DNA of 64,000 nt from positions 61,128,911 to 61,192,910 of the forward strand of contig OX419760.1 in the NCBI GenBank assembly GCA_948567375.1. Direction: 5' to 3'. Positions 34,462-48,600 of this stretch are shown here, one piece after another. How positions within the stretch are numbered: position 1 is the stretch's first letter; every line of letters begins with the position of its first letter. This DNA is from Lunularia cruciata (Eukaryota > Streptophyta > Marchantiopsida > Lunulariales > Lunulariaceae). Position numbers and translations under genes: made by a program. The notes below the pieces were generated by a model. The model was not told the origin of the DNA, searched no databases, and was given only the letters and a program-made list of their open reading frames with translations.

Positions 34462-35290
34462 TGACAACCCACCAAGGATAACTTTTGTGGTAATCAGTTA
34501 ATAGTTTCCCAAAGAGATACTAGTCAAGAATGGTCAAATACAAAGTAAAATATAACAAAATATTCTTCCTGGTTGCATCTTTAGCCTCTTGGGTAGAAAT
34601 CACACCCAAAAGAGAGTAGCAAGCACTCAATTTGCAATCTTGTCACAAATTAACAACATCTATAATCACAATTCTTCAAATGATTTTCAAATTGTTATTG
34701 ATTATGATGATTTAGTTCTCCCAAAGAAGGCTACTTCACCATGAATTTACTTTGGCTCAAAATTGTATTCCGTACCTCCATTGAAGGTACAACTTCCTCA
34801 GTCAAATCTTGTATTGCATCAATCTAGTGTTGCATTCACAAATGCAAAATACTACCAACACTAAAATTCCTCACAAATTCATCAAGACATTTCTTTGATT
34901 GGACTTCACTTAGATCAAATACAAAAAATGAAATTAGAGATATAAAATCCAACATCAAACACACTTAGACTGCACTACAAATTTCTCCAAACACTCACAA
35001 ACACATTGATTGATACTTGGAATTAAGCTGAAACAACGAGTAGTGAGTTACAACACTTCACTTTACTCAACATCAAAAACATAATACAAAACACCATAAC
35101 ACTATGAATGCCTCCCTTAAATAAGTAGAGCACTCAATTGTAACCTAAACTACCTAAAACACTTCAATTGCTACTTTATAAATCTTCAAATCTAAAGTAT
35201 CACTCTACTTCTTCATTTTAGATCTCAATTCATTACTTCTAATTTGATCCAATTTCTACTTCTACTTTGACTTCTACATCCAAAGTTCCT

Positions 35291-37400
35291 TCAATCACCT
35301 CTTGCACTTCTTTGCACCTCTCCTACAGCATTTACATCTTCTTGTACATCTATCACATCTTCAGTCTGAACTGCAACTAAACTCAAAATCTTACCAACTA
35401 CATTTTCCTTCTCTACTCTAATTTCTTCAGCTGACTTGAGTAGCTCACCCAAAGTCACTCGCACTCCTACTTCAACTGCTTTGCTTCTAGTTTCTTTCTT
35501 CTCCTTCACATTACTACAAAGCTCATCTAGTTTTGATCTAACTAAATCTAGTCTAAGACAAACATTGTCTCTTACTTCAATAATTTTCCTATCTACTCTA
35601 TCTTGTAGATGAATTAGGAAAATATTCATGTCTATATTCTTTGTCTTCCTCATTTTAGTCTCATGCACAAGCAATCTCAACTTGTGTAGTCTTGCTTTCA
35701 CCAACTTTACCTTGGCTTTAGTATTGATCATCACCTTCAACATCTCATGATCTCACCTGTTGATCTTGATGACTTCTTCAAAATTGACTCCTCTTGAGTC
35801 CTTTTTTCCTCCATTTTTTCTCATGAAGCATCTTTATTTGTCCAACATGATTTTCCTTCGACAACTTCTTTTCTTCTACATGGTGAATAAGCTAAGCTTT
35901 TGCATTCTTGATCAGCTCCCGCAACCTCTCCTCTTCATAAGCTCTACTTGCCAACTCTTGTTGCTATGCCTGATCCTTCTTTGTTGCAACCAATCTCAAT
36001 TTCTCCAATTCTTGCTTCCTTACCACCGCAATGGCCTTAAAGTGCATTGCATTGAGTGGCACTTCATTGAACTTCACCTTCAACTTCTCAAATGCCAACG
36101 TTTGCTCCTTCAATTCTTCTACTTGGTGTTCAAGAACATTGCCATGCTTATCAAAACTCCCTTGCAGGTTCTCCAAACTCTTCTTACGAATCATGCGTCC
36201 ACCTAAAGTACTTTAGCTCCACCCAATAAACTTCTTCTTCTTCTCTTAAGGTGACTTGTTCCTTCAACTACAAGACTTCATCGCTCAAATACTTCATCAC
36301 TTTCAACTCATCCCTCACCTCTAGATGCTCTTTCTTCATCTCCTTCTCCTTCTTCTCTACAATTGCAATAACAAGGGACAAACAACCTTTGACAATTACT
36401 TACTCCTTTGAATTCTTCCTCCTTATCTTCATTGTCTTTATTATTGGCTTTGACAAGTGATTCCTCCATTGGTGCTTAACCTCAAAGTTGTGATCTCCTT
36501 ACCTTCAAATTGATCTCCTCCAAGCTTCCTTTGTCTTCAACAGCTTGGCTTGTTCCTGTAATTGTGAAATGCAAACTTCTTCTTGACCTTGCTCCTCTTT
36601 GAAACACTAATATTGGCTCCTCCTCTTGCTCTTCTAGCATATCCACCTTGGGTAAGTCCAAGAACTGGCTATCTCTTCCTTACATGCATTCAATTTGTGC
36701 ATAGAACTCTTGATTATCCTCCTTTGCAACTTCTTTTGAGGATTGTTGAACCTTGGGTTCTCCTTCACTCTCATTGCTTGACTCATTGCTCTACAAAGTG
36801 ATCTCTTCTTCTTAATCCTCAAAGTCCTTGCCCTTGGAATCAATTTCTCCTTCACTCTCAACACCCGACGATAGGTCCACCACCATTGTGTCATGCCTTG
36901 GGTTCAATATTTGAGTCTTCCTTGGTTGAACCGATGTTTGCCAATTTTGCAAGTTGACCTCACTTCTTCAATTGTAGGATGATAATCACCACCCTCTTCA
37001 CTTGTCTAATTTTGGCAAAGTAGTCATGGCCTTCTCAAATCTCCTCCATGTAGTATCATTCATCTTTGTCGGCATCTTGACAAAGATCTAATTAAAGTGT
37101 GACACATCTTCCTGTTCTCCTCCAAGTTGAGCAGGTTCAAACCTAGATAGAGATGTACTACAAATGGTACAAATTAGTGTGGTGGTATATTCATTCTCCA
37201 ATTTCCAATCATTTGCCCAACCCTTAGGTGGAAATTTTTTTCCCAATTTACTTTCTCTCCGGCAAATATTTGATGGAAGAACACCACCTACTACTTTGTT
37301 ACATTGGTGATCCATTCTGGCTTGAACATTGCCGTCAATGCCTTGATGATACCTCACTTTATTGGGTCCTTATATGAATCCACCTTGTATTCTTTCTTGG
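35291..37400 (-). pseudogene. E1 coiled-coil protein relic, unrecognised
   Basis: The clearest part is 35743-35291 on the minus strand, containing the IEVRDNVCLRLDLVRSKLDEL segment that has a close counterpart in E2 (44139-44230, EVRDNMSLRLDLVRSDLDIL), followed by a KAVEVGVRVT segment also in both. Upstream, 36194-35964 is charged coiled coil (KEQTLAFEKLKVKFNEVP). Around 37357-37088 lies a more globular part. Read as a whole: an N-terminal globular region followed by several hundred residues of coiled coil. I do not recognise a family. Confidence 0.5.
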
Positions 37401-37798
37401 TGCAAAGAGCACTAAAAGCATTCTTCACCTCTTCAATCTCCTTCAAAGAATCACACTTCTAATAGAAGATGACCCCGGCTGCATCTCCAACTTCTCTCTC
37501 CAAAACTAATCTCCAATCCAACGAGCCGGATTTCCTCTCCTCTTCTCCACCTCAGGACCAGCTTCACAATTTTAAGTAGCTATTTTTGCCATGAAACCTA
37601 GAGAACTTAAGTTCCAATTCCAGGACAAAAAAGTGATCTAAAGTCTACTCAAGACTTCAATCCTTGCCACTACATCTAACCTCTAACTTGTGTGATTCCG
37701 CATTGCAAGTGATAGAATCTACTTGCTGCACTCATTAGCATCATATGCATTCTACTCTATGGTCTCTCATAATCACTCTTGCTACTTGACTTGTAAGT

Positions 37799-37837
37799 AT
37801 AACTCCTTTGAGATAACTCCTTTGAGATAACTCCTCA
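37799..37837. repeat. 17-bp tandem repeat
   Basis: TAACTCCTTTGAGA occurs twice in tandem, followed by a third partial TAACTCCT. Confidence 0.8.
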
Positions 37838-38858
37838 AATGGACAAGATAATGTTTCATCGTTGCAGAATTTTCTCAACAAAGTCTTGATTTTATTCTTC
37901 TTCACTTCTTGGTCATTCTTCCATCAAACTTCAATGCAACTCATAGATTATGCATGACTTTTCTTGTCACTCTCAATTTTATCCTACTCCCAAAGTAGCT
38001 ACTTTCTTTTAATGTACCTTCTTGATTTGTTCAACCCCAAAGAAAAGTTGATATAGTTTCTTCGGATCAAGTCAATCACTCCAATGCAAAGTTTCCTTAC
38101 TTCAGTCTACCACCCTTTAAGTCCAATCTGAGTCCTTCTTCTGACACAAAGTCAACTTCCTTGGGTTGGATCCAGGTACATGATTCGTCTCATTTCTTCT
38201 ACATTTGGCTTCAATTTGGCCTCAACAATACACTTCTTTAAAACTTGTGAAAAGAAAGTGTGTACCACATATCCTCCTAAAAATTTGCTCAAATCACTTA
38301 TTTTCTACCTCCAAATTATAGCAAGTTATCTCTTCTCTTGAACCATAGTCTTTTCTCCTCAAATGCCCTCCCTTAACTCCTTTGATGGTCAAAAAACTCC
38401 AGACCTCTCCTCTTGGGACCCAATCACTTGCATTTTTTGTCATTTACTTGGTTCTTTTTTGCCAAATGGATCTCACAACTCCAACTTAGAAGCCATTAAA
38501 AGAGATTAAGTTCTTTTCTATCTGTAACAACACATAGATTTTCAAGGCCTAGACCTGCTCATAAGTAGACACATGAAGAACAATTGGATCTGGATTTCCC
38601 ATCATTGACTCCATGCATGTAAGCCCATATTATGCTACCATCCAACCCCAATGTTCTTCACAATGTAGAATCTGAAGCTTGATGAGAAAAATATTTATCT
38701 ATAACAGATCAAGAGTGTGGGACATCTCCTACTCACTACTCAAGTGCTTCCTTTGACACTCTAGTGCCCAGGCTTTGCTACAACTCTCACTCCCCATATC
38801 CTCCTCTTGCTCAAGACTCTTCAAACTAAAACACACTCCTTTTATCAACTCTCCATCA

Positions 38859-39369
<511 letters not shown>

Positions 39370-39970
39370 TATAATACAAATAGTTAGATATATTATCTAG
39401 AGGTAAAATTGGCTTGGTAGCATATGGAAAGATGTTATATATGATGGACTAAGTAGAATAGATAGAGGTATTACCAAAAGAATACTTCTACTAATAAGGT
39501 AGGAGTAAAAAATAGATTGAAAACTTCAAAGTCAATTTTAAAGGCCTAATCGGATGAATTAGGCCTCAAAAATATGCATATTCTCCCTCCCTCCTAGGGG
39601 AACAAAAGGTTGGCCTTCAATTCCCACTATTTGTCTCATTGAGAGCTTTCCAATGGTATCTCACCCATGCAATTTTGAGATACCTATAAGAAGATTCCCT
39701 AAAGATTCTCTTTAGTCAAAGCTTGTTTGACCAACCAAATAGGACCAGAACCAACATGTCACCCATGCATGCAACTCATCTAAGGGTAGAGCTTGCTGAT
39801 ATCTTACCAATCCATGTATGTGATCCAAGGGTGGAGCTTCCTTTGAAGGAATCCACTATGCTATATAATAAAGACAAGGTGCTCCTTTGGGGAGTCGGAG
39901 TTTTGGGTGTGAAGCTTTGTGTTTCTTCTTCTAGATTTCTCTTGGGGGTTTTTGTGTTCTCAAAATATTA
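39370..39970 (+). mobile_element. D-family LTR
   Basis: Same strand as and alignable to 28039-28653 along its length, including the TATATAATAAAGACAAGGTG promoter segment (near 39860). The right end is approximate, near CTCAAAATATTA. No primer site follows. It could be the 3' LTR of the D element at 28039 or a solo LTR. Confidence 0.72.
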
Positions 39971-39979
39971 CAAAAATCA

Positions 39980-40190
39980 AAAAAATAAATATGCCAATGC
40001 ACATCATCGGCACATGGAGTTCAATGTTGAGGATCAAGTGTGGTTATCCACAAGTAACCTCACATTAGCTTGCCCTTGTAAGCTTAGAACTTGTTTTATG
40101 GGCCTTTTCCAATCATCCATTGAATTGACACAATGACTACTACCTTGAGCTACCAATTCATGTAAAGATCCATCCATTGTTTTATGTTTC
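39980..40190 (+). pseudogene. fragment of a Ty3/gypsy pol C-terminal region
   Basis: The reading KYANAHHRHMEFNVEDQVWL resembles the region just after the integrase core in chromovirus pol (in A3: KQYADHHRRDLTFEVGDKVM at about 58390-58450). It is a short fossil wedged between a D LTR and a C LTR; which element it came from is uncertain. Confidence 0.6.
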
Positions 40191-40217
40191 CTTGCTCTAT
40201 AGATATGCACCCCAACC

Positions 40218-40906
40218 TATAACACCCATTTGTGCATGTATGTACTATTGTGATATTTAGTTTTGTATTATAAGTACTAGAGAGATATTATTTAAATAGA
40301 GATAAAAGATACTTCTACATTAGTCAAGATTAATTGAAGTTAGTAATAACTAAGATAGAGGGGACCTTACTTAAAAGGAAATGGAAAAGATGAGCACTAC
40401 TATCTTGGATTCTAGTGTATTGACTTGATATTATTCCTAAGGGTTTGGCTTTAAGAAAAGAGTTGAGAACTCTTGGACCCACAATCCTTTTTGTATTGGA
40501 TTCTTCTATAGTCTAAGGATAGCATATGTGAAGGAATCCTTGACTTAATGGTTAGATCAAGATAAGACTACATGCTTAGGGAAATATTCCTATGAGTATC
40601 GATATTCCTTTAGACTTTAGACTTTATCTGACTTTTAGCCTAGTAACTTGAATTAATCCAATAATTAATAACTTTGGTGTGTAACTATTTCACAAGTAAA
40701 TAAACTAGGGGTGAGGAGGTACTCATCATCTTTTCATTTGAAATTATCTCTCTCATTGAGTTCTCTAGTGAGCAATGGTTTGAGTCTTGGAGTGTTAGCC
40801 TTGGAAGAGTATGATGGAGTTGGAGTTCCTTGCATTCTTAGTCCATGGTGTGCTACTATAATAGCCATAGGAGGTTCATCTTGAGGGAGAGATAGGCTGG
40901 TCCACA
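40218..40906 (+). mobile_element. C-family LTR
   Basis: Starts TATAACACCCATTTGTGCAT and ends GGTCCACA; alignable over its length with 7421-8111 and 49805-50492, at very roughly 15% difference from the latter by eye. Same strand as the C gag-pol relic to its right, so it may be that element's 5' LTR, with E2 inserted between; no target duplication supports this. Confidence 0.75.
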
Positions 40907-41559
40907 TTTTTGGTTCCATTGCGAGGACTTCTGTAGAGGGCAAGATAATGTTCCATGTATAATTTGATATTATACAAAACTAGGCTATGAGAGCTCACTT
41001 GGAGGGGACATTAAGAGAGGAGAGTGCTAAAATTATGTTTGAGAACTTGGATCCATTTTTTACCCTATAGTTCATTATGATATTTTTGAGGTGATATTGT
41101 ACATACTATACACATGAGAGGACTTGGAGAGATTGTGTGAGGTGGATTGCAAATTTTGGAGATTATGATGATTTTGGACAAAATCTCAAGTTTGAGATAT
41201 GGATTTGAAATTTTCATAAAGGATAGCTTGGATTATGTATTAGGTGGGATGCTTGAAGTTATTGTAAGGGCTGCTACATGCATTGAGCTAAATATTTTGG
41301 AAGGTGGCAGGGTAAATTGCTTCTGCAAACTACATACTCTATAGAATTTTATACAAAGTTTGCCATTTCTTCAATTTTAATTGGATTATTTTGAAAATTT
41401 TCAAGAAAATTAAGTGCATAGTATTTTGCCAAAGAATTAAAGAAGGATTGTTCTTGCATAGGAAGTTATGAGATTTTAAACTAAGGGAGGTGGTTTTCAT
41501 ACCAAATCTAAAATTGTGTGCTTTAAAGAAAGATGCCTAGGCCAAATGACTTGATGAAA
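40907..41559. other. unassigned, possibly C internal sequence
   Basis: No primer site like those of A or D follows the LTR. AT-rich, with no coding signature. Confidence 0.3.
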
Positions 41560-42120
41560 AGATCTAAAATTTTGCAAGGAAGGACGTTGTGGTACCCACA
41601 TTTTTGGTTTTTTGAGTTTTGAAAAAGAAGTGCATTGGTAAAGCCAAAGGAGGACTAAATAGGGAGGAAACAAGATTAATAATGTGTTTGGGTAAACCCA
41701 AAATCAACCTCAGGTCAAAGTCAAAAGGACTTGGGTCAAACAAAAGGAAGTATGAAAACAATGACAAAGGACTTTGTATTGAAAGGCCTTTGATCTGAAG
41801 AACCTATAATAACCTTCCTTGGGTTTTGCCAATCAAGAAAGGACACAAGAAGAAAGTGACTACCTTGAGACCAAGATGTTCTTGAAAGTGACAGGAAACA
41901 AACTCACAAAATTGATGAGTAACACGAGAAGCAACTAAAGAATGATAAATTAGTGAAGGACTATAAAACTGAAATTTCAAAGAGGAAGCACTGCAATGTC
42001 TAGATGCTATCTTATCCCTATCCAAAGTTGACCCAAAGGAATGCAAATTGTGAGTACACAAGAGGAGTGTGTTAGAGTCTTGGGTTTGATCTTTCACAAG
42101 TAAAGAGTAAGGAAGCACAC

Positions 42121-44474
42121 AATGGCACCAAAAGTGAATAAGTAGAGTGCGGTGAGGGGTCTTGCAATTTGTGGATTAGATGTAGTGGCAAGGATTGAAG
42201 TCTTATCAAGACTTTGCATCACATTTCTGGCCTAGAACTAAAATTTGAGTTTTCTAGGGTTCATGGAAAAAATTACCGCTAGCAATTGCAAGGATGGGCC
42301 TGAGCATGAAGGGAAGAGGGGAAATATGACTTAATGGACTGAGTTGGATTGGAGATTAGTCCTGGGGAGAAAAGCAAGAGAAGTAGTAGGTATCACCTTC
42401 TATTAGAAGTGTGATGCTTTGGAAGAAATTGCTAAGGAGAGGAATTCTTTCAATAGACCTTGCACCAAGAGTGGGTACAAGGTGGATAGTTATAAGTATT
42501 CAATGCAAAGAGAGATTGTGAGCGCAATGATGGCTATGTTCAAACTAGAGAAAACCACCTATATAATGATGTAACAAGCAGTGCTCTTTCATCAAATGTT
42601 TGCAAGAGAGGTGGTGGACTGGGCAAAATGTTTGCATCAGTGCGTGGGGCAGATGATCACCAATTGGAGAATTTATATGCATCCCTACTAATTTGTACCC
42701 TTTGCGGCTCATTTCTACTTTGGGCTGAATCTACTAAGCTTGGAGGAGAGAGGAAAAATGCGGTCCCACTTTCACCTTGATCTATAAAGGAAGGCTGATA
42801 CGGATGAATGATACTACATTGAGCGGTTTTTGAAGGTGATGATTACTACCTTAAGAGTGGAAAGGAGAAGAAAGTGATAGTGGATATCCCCATGCCCAAG
42901 AAGAGAAGTATACCCAAAGGAAAAATTATGCCAATGTTGCCTTAGCAACTACAAAAACTTAATCCAAAGCCCGCATTGGTAGAAGTGAAGGAATCAACAT
43001 TGGAGGAGGAATTAGAGGGAGAAACCAAGTCAAAGGGAGGAGCCTTGGAAGAAGAAGAAGAATTTACACTTTGGAGCAAAGAGTTGAGTAGTGGCAATGA
43101 AGGAGAGACTGAAGTCTAACAATCAAGAGAAAGGATTGTTGAAGCAAAGAAGCCTAGTTTGGAGTTGCCAACAAATAAACATGAGTATGAGAAAGAAGAA
43201 GAAGGTGCCTTGGTATTTCCAAGGTAGCCAAGGGAAGAGAAGTACTCATGTAGCTGTTGTTGGATTGAGCAAAGCTGCAGCCAAGGAAGAGAGTTTGGAT
43301 AGAGAGACATTGAAGATACAAAGATTGCATCTTTGAGATAAGGCACATATCAAATAACTATCGACCAAGGACAAAGATGTAAGAGACAGCAAGGAAAAGA
43401 TGACAGAGTTGAGTATCTATCAAAGATTGTATCCTTTGTTGATGCTTTTGTAGAAGAAAGAAAAGATGATGAGTTCTCATCCAAAAGTGAGGGATGAGTA
43501 GCGGTTGTAGCAAAATGGAGTGAAGACACCTTGGTGTTGAGAAGCAAATTAACTTGAGTAGAGACAAAAGCCAAAGAACTTCAGGCAGAGGCAGTTCTTT
43601 GGAGTAAAAGCTTAGAAGCCGTGAAGGAGAATCTAACATTGGTCAAGGTAATGAAGAGAAATTGTTGATTCACAAGTGGAGGTTATACATTCAAAGGCAA
43701 GTACAGTGTGATGGAGCAAGAGTTGGAGAGTATGAGGAAGAGCACGGCAAAGAAGGACCAAGCCTAGCAATGAGAGTTAACAAAGCATAGTTGGGAGGAA
43801 GAACAATTGTGAGGATTGTTGAGAGGAGTTGAGGATCAACTTGTCTTGTATAGACAAGAGAAGGAAGCATTGAAGGCTGAGTTTGAGGATGAGTTTATGA
43901 TGTATTGGTATGAGCTAGAGGAGGAAAGAAGTAAGGAGAAGGTAGTTTTGAGTGTGGATTTGGATGCAGTAGGAGCAATGGTGAAGGAGTTAAAAGCAAT
44001 ACTAAAGCCAAGATATAGTTGGAGGAAGCGAGACTGCACAAATTGAAGTTGCTTGTGCAAGAAACTTGGAAGAGGAAGGCAAAGGAAACTGAATTGAACA
44101 AGCTTTTGATCAGTCTGAAAGACTGAGTTGATAGAAAGATGTTAGAAGTAAGAGATAACATGAGTCTTAGATTAGATTTAGTAAGATCAGATTTAGATAT
44201 ACTTTGTAGTGAGATAAATTTAGAGAAGAAGTCCAAAGTAGTAGAAGTAGGAGTGCAAGTATCTTCACGTGAGTTCCTTAGGACATTAGAGAAGAGTGGG
44301 TCAGAAGATAATGATGTAGATAGATTAGATAGGAGTGCAATTGTAGTTCTTAGTGAAGAGATAGTAGAAATAGAAGATATAAGAGTAGTATTAGAGAGAC
44401 CCAAAGAAGAGGAAATTCTTGAAGGAACATCGGGTTTGGAAGCCAAAGTTGAGGTTTACATCGGATTGGAGTAA
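42121..44474 (+). pseudogene. E2 coiled-coil protein relic, unrecognised
   Basis: Plus-strand relic. The first third (about 42380-42780) is globular: VDSYKYSMQREIVSAMMAMF, VVDWAKCLHQCVGQMITNW and FVPFAAHFYFGLN segments are well preserved. The last two thirds (about 43000-44474) are coiled coil, for example LVLYRQEKEALKAEFEDEFM (about 43845) and EVRDNMSLRLDLVRSDLD (about 44145). No catalytic motif, zinc knuckle or transposase triad is seen. The globular part loosely recalls repeat-encoded plant proteins of the 'putative plant transposon protein' type. Broken by several interruptions. Confidence 0.55.
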
Positions 44475-44591
44475 TAACAGATTTGAGATTTGAAGAGGTA
44501 GATATGAACAGGTGCATTGTCATTTATGATCTATAGGTTGGTAGAGTTTTTGTAGAACGGTACAATTTTAGTTAACTATTAGTGCTCTGCC

Positions 44592-44600
44592 TATTTAAAG
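44592..44600 (+). promoter_or_regulatory. TATA-like box shared by E1 and E2
   Basis: TATTTAAAG, preceded by AGTGCTCTGCC; E1 has the same context (GAGTGCTCTACTTATTTAAG on its minus strand, about 35115-35135). Conservation between two diverged copies suggests a promoter inside a terminal repeat. Confidence 0.5.
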
Positions 44601-45257
44601 GAAGCATGCATAGCAAAATTTTGTTCAATATTCATAATCTCTAAAGATAGATAAAGTGCTAATTCTTAATGCTTGTCGCTTAAGCTTAAATTCCAAGTAT
44701 CAAGTTTGTGTTTGTATTTGTGAGTGTTGGGAGAAATTTGAAGTGCAAGTCAATGAGCTTTTTGTATTTCTTAGTGGTGATCTTCATTCTATGTGTTTGA
44801 TCTTGAGTGAAGTATAGTCAAAGCAATGCCTTGACAGTTCTACGAGGAATTGTAGTGTTGGTAGTATTCTACATTTGCAAGTGCAGTGTGAGTTTAATGT
44901 GAAGCAATTTTTATCAAGGAAGTTGTGCCTTCAATGGAGAGGTGGAACACAATTCTAAGGCAAAGTCGTTTTGCAGTGAAGAAGCCATCTTTGAGAGAAT
45001 CTAAATCATCACAATCAAAGTTGGTTTAGAAAGATTGGATAGTATTGTGATTATTGTGATTAATTTGTGATGAGACTACAAAGTAGTGCTTGTTACTCTC
45101 TTCTAGGTGTGGTTTCTATTTGAGGGATTAAAGATGCAACAAAGAAGAGCTAAATTGTTATATTTTACTTTGTATTTGACTATTTTTGACTTGTCTCTCT
45201 ATGGGAACAAACTTTTACTTACTAATTACCACAAAAGTGATACTTGCTGGATTGTCA

Positions 45258-45642
45258 TAGATGCTCTAGGGTCTTGATTAGGTGTGAAAAAAATTTCAAA
45301 GTATTGTGACATACCAATTGAAAAAATTTAGCAATGTTATAAAGAGTGATTTGATCAATTTTGGACAGTTGAGATCTCATGAGGAGTGTCAGAATAACCA
45401 AAAGTATGTTTGAGTGTTTACACTCATCTTGGGAACATGGAGGGTCACCAAGAGTGGAAGTTGAGGCTTTGTAAGGTTCTCCAAGGGTATGAGTTGATTA
45501 TAGAGGTTGATTTGAATGAAGAGCTTTTAGAATAGAATTTGAAGAGAGTATATAAAGAAATGACATAAGAAAAGTTCATGTGCATTGACATTAGGACCAA
45601 GAGATTGAGGGAAAGGAAAGGCTTGGACTTTCTTCACCAAGA
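45258..45642. other. unassigned spacer before the C gag-pol relic
   Basis: Perhaps C-element leader or gag start; no motif identified. Confidence 0.3.
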
Positions 45643-48600
45643 ATGGGAGTGAGGATATCTAAGACCAAGGAGTTGTGTGAGGTTTGTGGAGTGGAAGGAC
45701 TTCCAAAAGGATATGAGTGTAGTAGAGAAATAGCACTTTTGGAGACTTTAGTAAAAGATCTTGGAGAGATTCTTAGTATAGCTATGAAGACAATACCACT
45801 TTCATCAACTAATTCTCAAGATTAGTGATGGAGATAATCTTTCAACTTATGGATAAACTATCCATGAGAGTCCAAATAATATGCACTCTAGGGTTTGACC
45901 TTGCTCAAAAATCTTGGAGCAACCTTTACCTTTTGTGTTATCTAGGCTTAATTATCCTCAAATGGTGTTAGTCATGCACATACTCTATTAGTTATAGAGT
46001 GAGAGAAAAGAGAAGAAAAGAAATTGAGATAAAAGAGAAAGAGTGTGAGGGGCTAAGATAGGAAAACTTCCAATTTTCTTTCGCAAGGATGGAGAAGATG
46101 TGGATGCCTTTGTGAGAGACTTCAAGAGAGCTTGTATAGAAAAAAACAAGGAGGAAGAACGAGTGGGTCTCATTATTATTGGATTTATTTGAGGATGTCC
46201 TTAGATAGTATGAGTTTGAATACCAAAAGAGAGAGGAGAGATAGGCAAGAAGAGTCTTAGGAGAGTTTAACTTTAGCACTCATTGAGAACCTTATTCTAG
46301 ATGAGAGTTATGAGAGATTGATGAGTGAGGTTACTTTACTCAAACAAGGAGATAGAGAGAAAGTGAGAGTCTGTGTAGAAAGAGTGGAGAAGTTAGAGTC
46401 TAGATTTTGCATAGTGTTGAAGAAGAGTGGAGATGACATGGAAATTACTATGATTGGCATAAGAGCCATGCTCACAAAGAATTTTGTGAGAGGGTAAGGA
46501 CCATAGATTAGAAGCAAGGTGAGATATGAGAAACCTTCTCTTAAGGTTGAAGCTATCAAGATTACAATATGTATGGAGGAGATTTTGGAAGGGAATGAGA
46601 GTGATTTGGTGGTGAAGGAGGTTGTGAATCCTCCTCAAGGCTACAAGTACGGTGTAACTTTTGATATTTTGGTAACAACAGTTGCATCACAAGTAGTAGT
46701 TGTTCTGGTTCTTGCATCTTTACTAAAAGGTCCACTTCAAACCATCGCAAAACAACTTGCAGATCTCAAGATTAATGTAGTGCAACTATGGGATAAGAGA
46801 GAGGTGAATCAGAATGTGGAGAGAAAGCCTAGGGGTTATGGAAGCTATCTTTATACAAGAGGCCAACCAACCAAAAATTTCAATAATAGAAATTGTTTTG
46901 GTTGTGGAGGAAGAGGTCACATCCAAAGGAATTGCCCAAATTCTACTTACCATGAAGGAAGGTGTTATGAGTGAGCCAATAGAAGGAAAAAGAAAGATAG
47001 TGAAACTCAAGTGGCTTCTTATCTAAAAAGGGTTAGGGGATAACGTTCATTGATGTAGTTGAGAGCAAGTATGAGAAGGAGAAGTGCTCAAACTCCAAAG
47101 GTCTTACTTTTGATCTTTTGGTACAAGAGAAGAAGAGAGCTATTTTGTAGATGATGTATACTCTTCTCAAGGATTTAATCCTAGCAAGGATAATCCTTTG
47201 CCTACTAGGAGTACTTTTGGTAGCACTTCACCACCATGAATAACAAAGAGTCCATGGGAGAATTTGGGGATGGAGGACTTCTTGATCTTAAAGTAACAAT
47301 GGAACTACAATATGTTGGATGATGTTGGTAGTCACTAGGCTAACATCGCAATGGGTCAACTGATCTCTTTAAATCCTACCTTGAGAAAGGAGCTTGGAGG
47401 TAGTTTTAATTCTACAAGGAGTAAGAGGAAGAAGAAAGGTAAAGCTCCTACATCAATGGGGGTGATGGATGTCAAACCAACACCATGGGAGGCTTGTAAT
47501 ATGCCTCCAAGATTGATGTGAGAGTGAATGGTCACAACATCAAGGATGCACTAGTTGATGGAGGATCTACATTTAACGTTATGTTAGAGGGGTTGATGAA
47601 GAAGTTGGGTATGATACCCTCTAGACCTTCAACATTTATGGTGAGCATGGCAAACAAACAACAAGTTTGACTACTAGGGGTGAGGGATAAGGTAGTAGTT
47701 TTAGTTATAGGAGTTCAAAATCTCATGACTTTCCAAGTCTTGAAAGATTCAAGCTATGTTTTACTTCTTGGGAGGCCCTAGTTGAGAGCAACACATACAA
47801 TTGATCAATGGCACAAAGGGTACTTGAGGATTGGACCATCAAACTATAAAGTTATAATTCTTGTGACTAATACTAAGATTTCACATTCAGATACACCATC
47901 TTTTAATTATCAAGAATTAGATTCAAAAGGAGCTTTAGGTGTGGCCACAACCATGGAGGAAGAGACTTCCATGGAGGAGGATGAATCTAAATTTGATTCA
48001 AATGTGTATTCCTTGTGTGCTATGGATTTTTCACCTAAGGTAGAGGTTGTGAAAGACCTAGATAAATCACCATTGACACTTGAGGAGATAGAAAGGAGGT
48101 TATCTACCCTCAAGTATGGTCCATATTTTACCAAGGAGGAGAAGGTGAGATTTGTGGAGATTTTTTGCATGTTCATCTATGTGTTTGCTTTCAATTACAA
48201 CAATCTAAAGGAAGTCACTTTGGAGGAGCACAAGATAAAGGTGGAAGAGCATGCAAGACCAATCCGCCAAAAGCAACATCACATTAGCTCACCAATAGCT
48301 TTGGTTGTGAAAAATAAGATTGATAAGCTCAAGGAGGCCAGATTTATCTTTGAGGTGGAGAATTTAGAATGTATGTCTCCAATTGTGATTGTGAAGAAAA
48401 ATAATTTCAAGCTTTGAGCATGTGTGGATTACAAGAAGCTCAATGCTATTAATAAGATAGACTATTACCCTTTGCCATTCATTGATGAGATCTTGGAGGA
48501 GGTTGCAAGTCATGAGAGATATAGTTTTGGAGATGGTTATAGTGGTATAACCACATCAAGATTGCACTAGAGCATCAACAACACATCACATTCACCACAC

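Larger units (their letters stand above)
34462..38700 (-). mobile_element. E1: unrecognised repeat with coiled-coil gene relic
   Basis: Aligns in reverse with about 41560-45257 (E2). The low-coordinate end is sharp: on the minus strand it finishes CTTGGTGGGTTGTCA at 34462, matching the end of E2 at 45257. Both copies share a TATA-like TATTTAAG box about 650 bp from that end (35116-35123 here), a long coiled-coil coding relic (35291 to about 37400) and an upstream segment with GTAGTGGCAAGGATTGAAGTCTT (near 37670). The TG/CA-like end and internal promoter suggest a non-autonomous LTR-type element without its own pol, but the second LTR was not found. The right limit is approximate. It is broken by many interruptions. 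Confidence 0.6.
41560..45257 (+). mobile_element. E2: second copy of the unrecognised coiled-coil repeat
   Basis: Plus-strand counterpart of E1. Shared landmarks: the 'aatcaagaa..gacac..aagaaagt..ctac' segment near 41830, TTAGATGTAGTGGCAAGGAT near 42178, the coiled-coil relic at 43000-44474, the TATTTAAAGG box at 44592-44600 and the end GGATTGTCA at 45257. The left limit is approximate. It splits sequence of the C element or its flank. Confidence 0.6.
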
